A DNA stretch of 64,000 bases from Deltaproteobacteria bacterium (lineage in GTDB: Bacteria; Desulfobacterota; Desulfobacteria; Desulfobacterales; Desulfosarcinaceae): positions 17,813 through 81,812 of the forward strand of contig JAKALP010000025.1 in NCBI GenBank assembly GCA_021824175.1, given 5' to 3'. The position numbers and the translations under genes are program-made. Below are positions 63,288 through 64,000 of the stretch, in pieces (the stretch's first letter is position 1; every line of letters begins with the position of its first letter). The notes below the pieces were generated by a model that made no database searches, was not told the origin of the DNA, and saw nothing but the letters and a program-made list of their open reading frames with translations.

Positions 63288-64000
63288 CTGTCTTACCGCC
63301 CTATCACAAACCTCACGTCCTAAGGCCCCTAAATGTCTAAAGCGGCCACCAAGCCATTAGTTCTGATATCGGCCAAAACGCCGATTTCTTTAACCAGAAC
63401 CCAATTCCTGGCCGGTTTTGGATAAAGCTCTTCAGTCCCCCACCAATAACGCCCCGCTTGGTGCTTCGGAAATTACTGACGTTGTTTTGCCATTCACGGA
63501 TATAGCTGATGGTCAGCGTTGCCGATTATGATCTCTAAAGCGTGACACCATCAATAATTCCCAAAAAAACTAATGATATATAACCGCAAGGCAGGTGCTA
63601 AAGTCAAGTCAAAAACGAATCAGGGAGGACCGCCCAGCAGATGTAACACATTCAGGTCATTAAAAATTTACGCAAAAGGCACAGGTGATGAGGGCTAAGA
63701 CACCTTTGGCATGCCATTAGTATGAGTCATCATGGGTGATGGATGAAACGCAGCACCTTAAAGATGGGGGATAAACCAAAATTCTAATCGCGATGTACGA
63801 TCAATTCGGAAGGTGCCAACAATACATCTTAAATCACTGCTGTCCGGTTAACTTTTCTTTATACTGTATAACCATTTGATATAAAATGTATTTCAAACAA
63901 AAATTGATTTTTCGATTCCAAATTTGGCAACCATCGTGTTTCGAACAAAAAAACTGACCAAACCAGCTTATTTTGTTGCTAATTAATGCAAAAATGAAGG
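63288..64000. other. 713-bp right-hand non-coding end
   Basis: AT-rich DNA with no supported gene. ATCGGC-CAAAAC-GCCGAT (63368-63385) could form a hairpin. TTTCAAACAAAAA and TTTCGAACAAAAAA near 63890-63950 are near-identical direct repeats. The promoter of the chemosensory operon should lie here, but I could not place it. Confidence 0.45.

Overview
The window reads as chromosomal DNA of a Gram-negative, anaerobic, probably sulfate-reducing member of the Desulfobacterota (Desulfobacterales or Desulfosarcina-like). This is an inference from gene content. It has a four-subunit 2-oxoacid:ferredoxin oxidoreductase, a COG1900-type homocysteine biosynthesis protein, plant-type DapB, Kdo/Lpt genes linked to rpoN-hpf-ptsN-rapZ, and a large delta-proteobacterial style chemosensory operon. 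No prophage, insertion sequence or CRISPR array was seen.

Layout. 1-7.8 kb: dnaE start, guaB, a YrdC/YciO protein, then hisC-cmk-rpsA-sppA. 8-11.5 kb: korDABC-like genes and a P-loop ATPase. 11.7-19.7 kb: NamZ-like muramidase, RNase H, PlsB, a MurU-AmgK-like fusion and dapB, which together suggest peptidoglycan sugar salvage. 20-28 kb: orphan CheX, alaS, recA, ThpR, a sulfurtransferase and an M23 peptidase. 28-37.7 kb: one long forward run, kdsA-kdsC-lptC-lptA-lptB-rpoN-hpf-ptsN-rapZ-EIIA(Man)-gap-tpiA-secG-tRNA-Leu(GAG).

38-48 kb is an accessory block around membrane lipids and glycans: an OlsF-like two-domain acyltransferase, a secreted DUF3108-like protein, a secreted GH38/57-like protein of about 1000 residues, an 88-residue orphan and a PHP-GT4 fusion. 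Three intergenic regions of this block hold direct repeats with an exact 11-bp period (CTAACAT-like units) that look like PHO boxes of the OmpR/PhoB family. My main hypothesis is a phosphate-limitation regulon that swaps phospholipids for ornithine lipids and glycolipids.

48-63.3 kb is a continuous reverse-strand cluster: zinc-ribbon CheB-like, CheW, CheY, a 1653-residue CheA with three complete and three His-less Hpt modules, DUF4388-REC-CheB-like, CheB-like, zinc-ribbon ParA, a HAMP-only membrane protein, a TauE-like exporter and a NitT/TauT-type ABC transporter. All three CheB-like proteins lack one or more residues of the Ser-His-Asp triad, so the system probably does not use ordinary methylesterase adaptation. 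Two copies of a 44-45 bp palindromic repeat (20605 and 49856) and a 7-8 bp inverted array (387-573) are the clearest unexplained DNA structures.
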